Shown here piece after piece: positions 63,538-64,000 of a stretch of DNA of 64,000 bases. Every line of letters starts with the position of its first letter. Position 1 is the stretch's first letter. A model generated the notes under the pieces. The model had not been told where the DNA came from. It searched no databases and worked only from the letters and a program-made list of their open reading frames with translations. Source of the DNA: Incurvaria masculella. Lineage: Eukaryota > Arthropoda > Insecta > Lepidoptera > Incurvariidae. The position numbers and the translations under genes are program-made. The stretch lies in NCBI GenBank assembly GCA_946894095.1, contig OX335649.1:12852001-12916000 (forward strand), written 5' to 3'.

Positions 63538-63865
63538 CGGCCCGTAGCTCAGGTGCGCGACGATTTGCCTTGCATGCCAGTGGTCATGGGTTATAATCCC
63601 CGCACTGTACATGCACCAGTTTCATTCTCTTTCTGAATTGGATTAGACCATTTCATCACGACTGCGTGCGGCCCAACCCCCTACTGGGTGTTAGCCACGC
63701 CATTGGATTAAACTATGATTAAAGCAGCAATGAAAAATGGTTCGTGTTTTCTATCCAGTTTAATGTTCTGTTAGCGTTCTGGCATGGATATCTAAGGGAA
63801 TCCGGTGTCGGGCTACTATCATGAGAGTGGGTATGGTATTAGCCATTCATGACCAGTTACACAGC
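63538..63865 (+). mobile_element. tRNA-derived SINE, full-length-like
   Basis: GCGGCCCGTAGCTCAGGTGC (A-box), GTGGTCATGGGTTATAATCC (B-box), then CATTTCATCACGACTGCG, GTTCGTGTTTTCTATCCAG, GGCATGGATATC and GGTATTAGCCATTCATG. Parallel to 21160-21490. Confidence 0.8.
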
Positions 63866-64000
63866 ATGCTCTATTGCCTCTCGAGAGATAGGTAGAGGCT
63901 GTGCCAGTTACATAAAACAAATTGGAAAGATAATTCGCCCAAATACGGTAAAACCATTCGATGCATGCGCGCGACGCTGTGGCTACATTATCTCAGAAAT

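Overview
The window looks like nuclear DNA of a moth or butterfly (Lepidoptera). It is AT-rich and intron-bearing. It is packed with a short dispersed repeat whose ends read GGCCAAGTGCGAGTCGGACT and GGGTACGGAACCCTA around an (ACGG)n run, which I know from many lepidopteran genomes. It also carries tRNA-headed SINEs, Helitron-like elements, MITEs, LINE tails and one copia element. No bacterial, organellar or CRISPR features were seen.

Left part (1-7239, minus strand): a ZAD-C2H2 zinc-finger gene. I could join seven constitutive exons by hand with matching splice phases at every junction (455 codons). They are followed by two homologous 144-nt exons, 8A and 8B, only 43 nt apart. Exon 7 ends in the middle of a finger, and either 8A or 8B completes that finger perfectly. 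Joining 8A to 8B would destroy a finger. This is the most interesting signal in the window: apparently mutually exclusive exons that swap the DNA-reading residues of two fingers. The 3' end of the gene lies beyond position 1.

9.1-17.0 kb: a Helitron-like element with both ends visible, a perfect palindrome, a decayed mariner/Tc1-type transposase, and an apparently intact young Ty1/copia retrotransposon (12510-16982). The copia element has near-identical LTRs, one uninterrupted Gag-Pol frame and unusual junctions: a 40-bp flanking duplication and a clipped 3' LTR.

17-60 kb: no confident host gene, apart from one possible first exon at 26235. The region is a nested mosaic of at least eight further copies of the REP-like repeat, SINEs, foldback elements, a hAT-type MITE with an 8-bp target duplication, TTAA-flanked MITEs, LINE 3' pieces, two more Helitron copies, an in-frame 111-bp minisatellite, and a relic of a pogo/CENP-B-type transposon flanked by clusters of a short repeated motif.

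60.3-61.1 kb: a CpG-rich block on the minus strand with a signal peptide and the start of a TGF-beta-superfamily propeptide (activin-like CxxC). This is one exon of a gene running off to the left. Its start codon is not visible in frame.

The two host genes (a transcription factor and a secreted ligand) show no sign of working together. Most of the sequence between them is transposon-derived. All coordinates of degenerate repeats are approximate; exon boundaries in the zinc-finger gene were read base by base.
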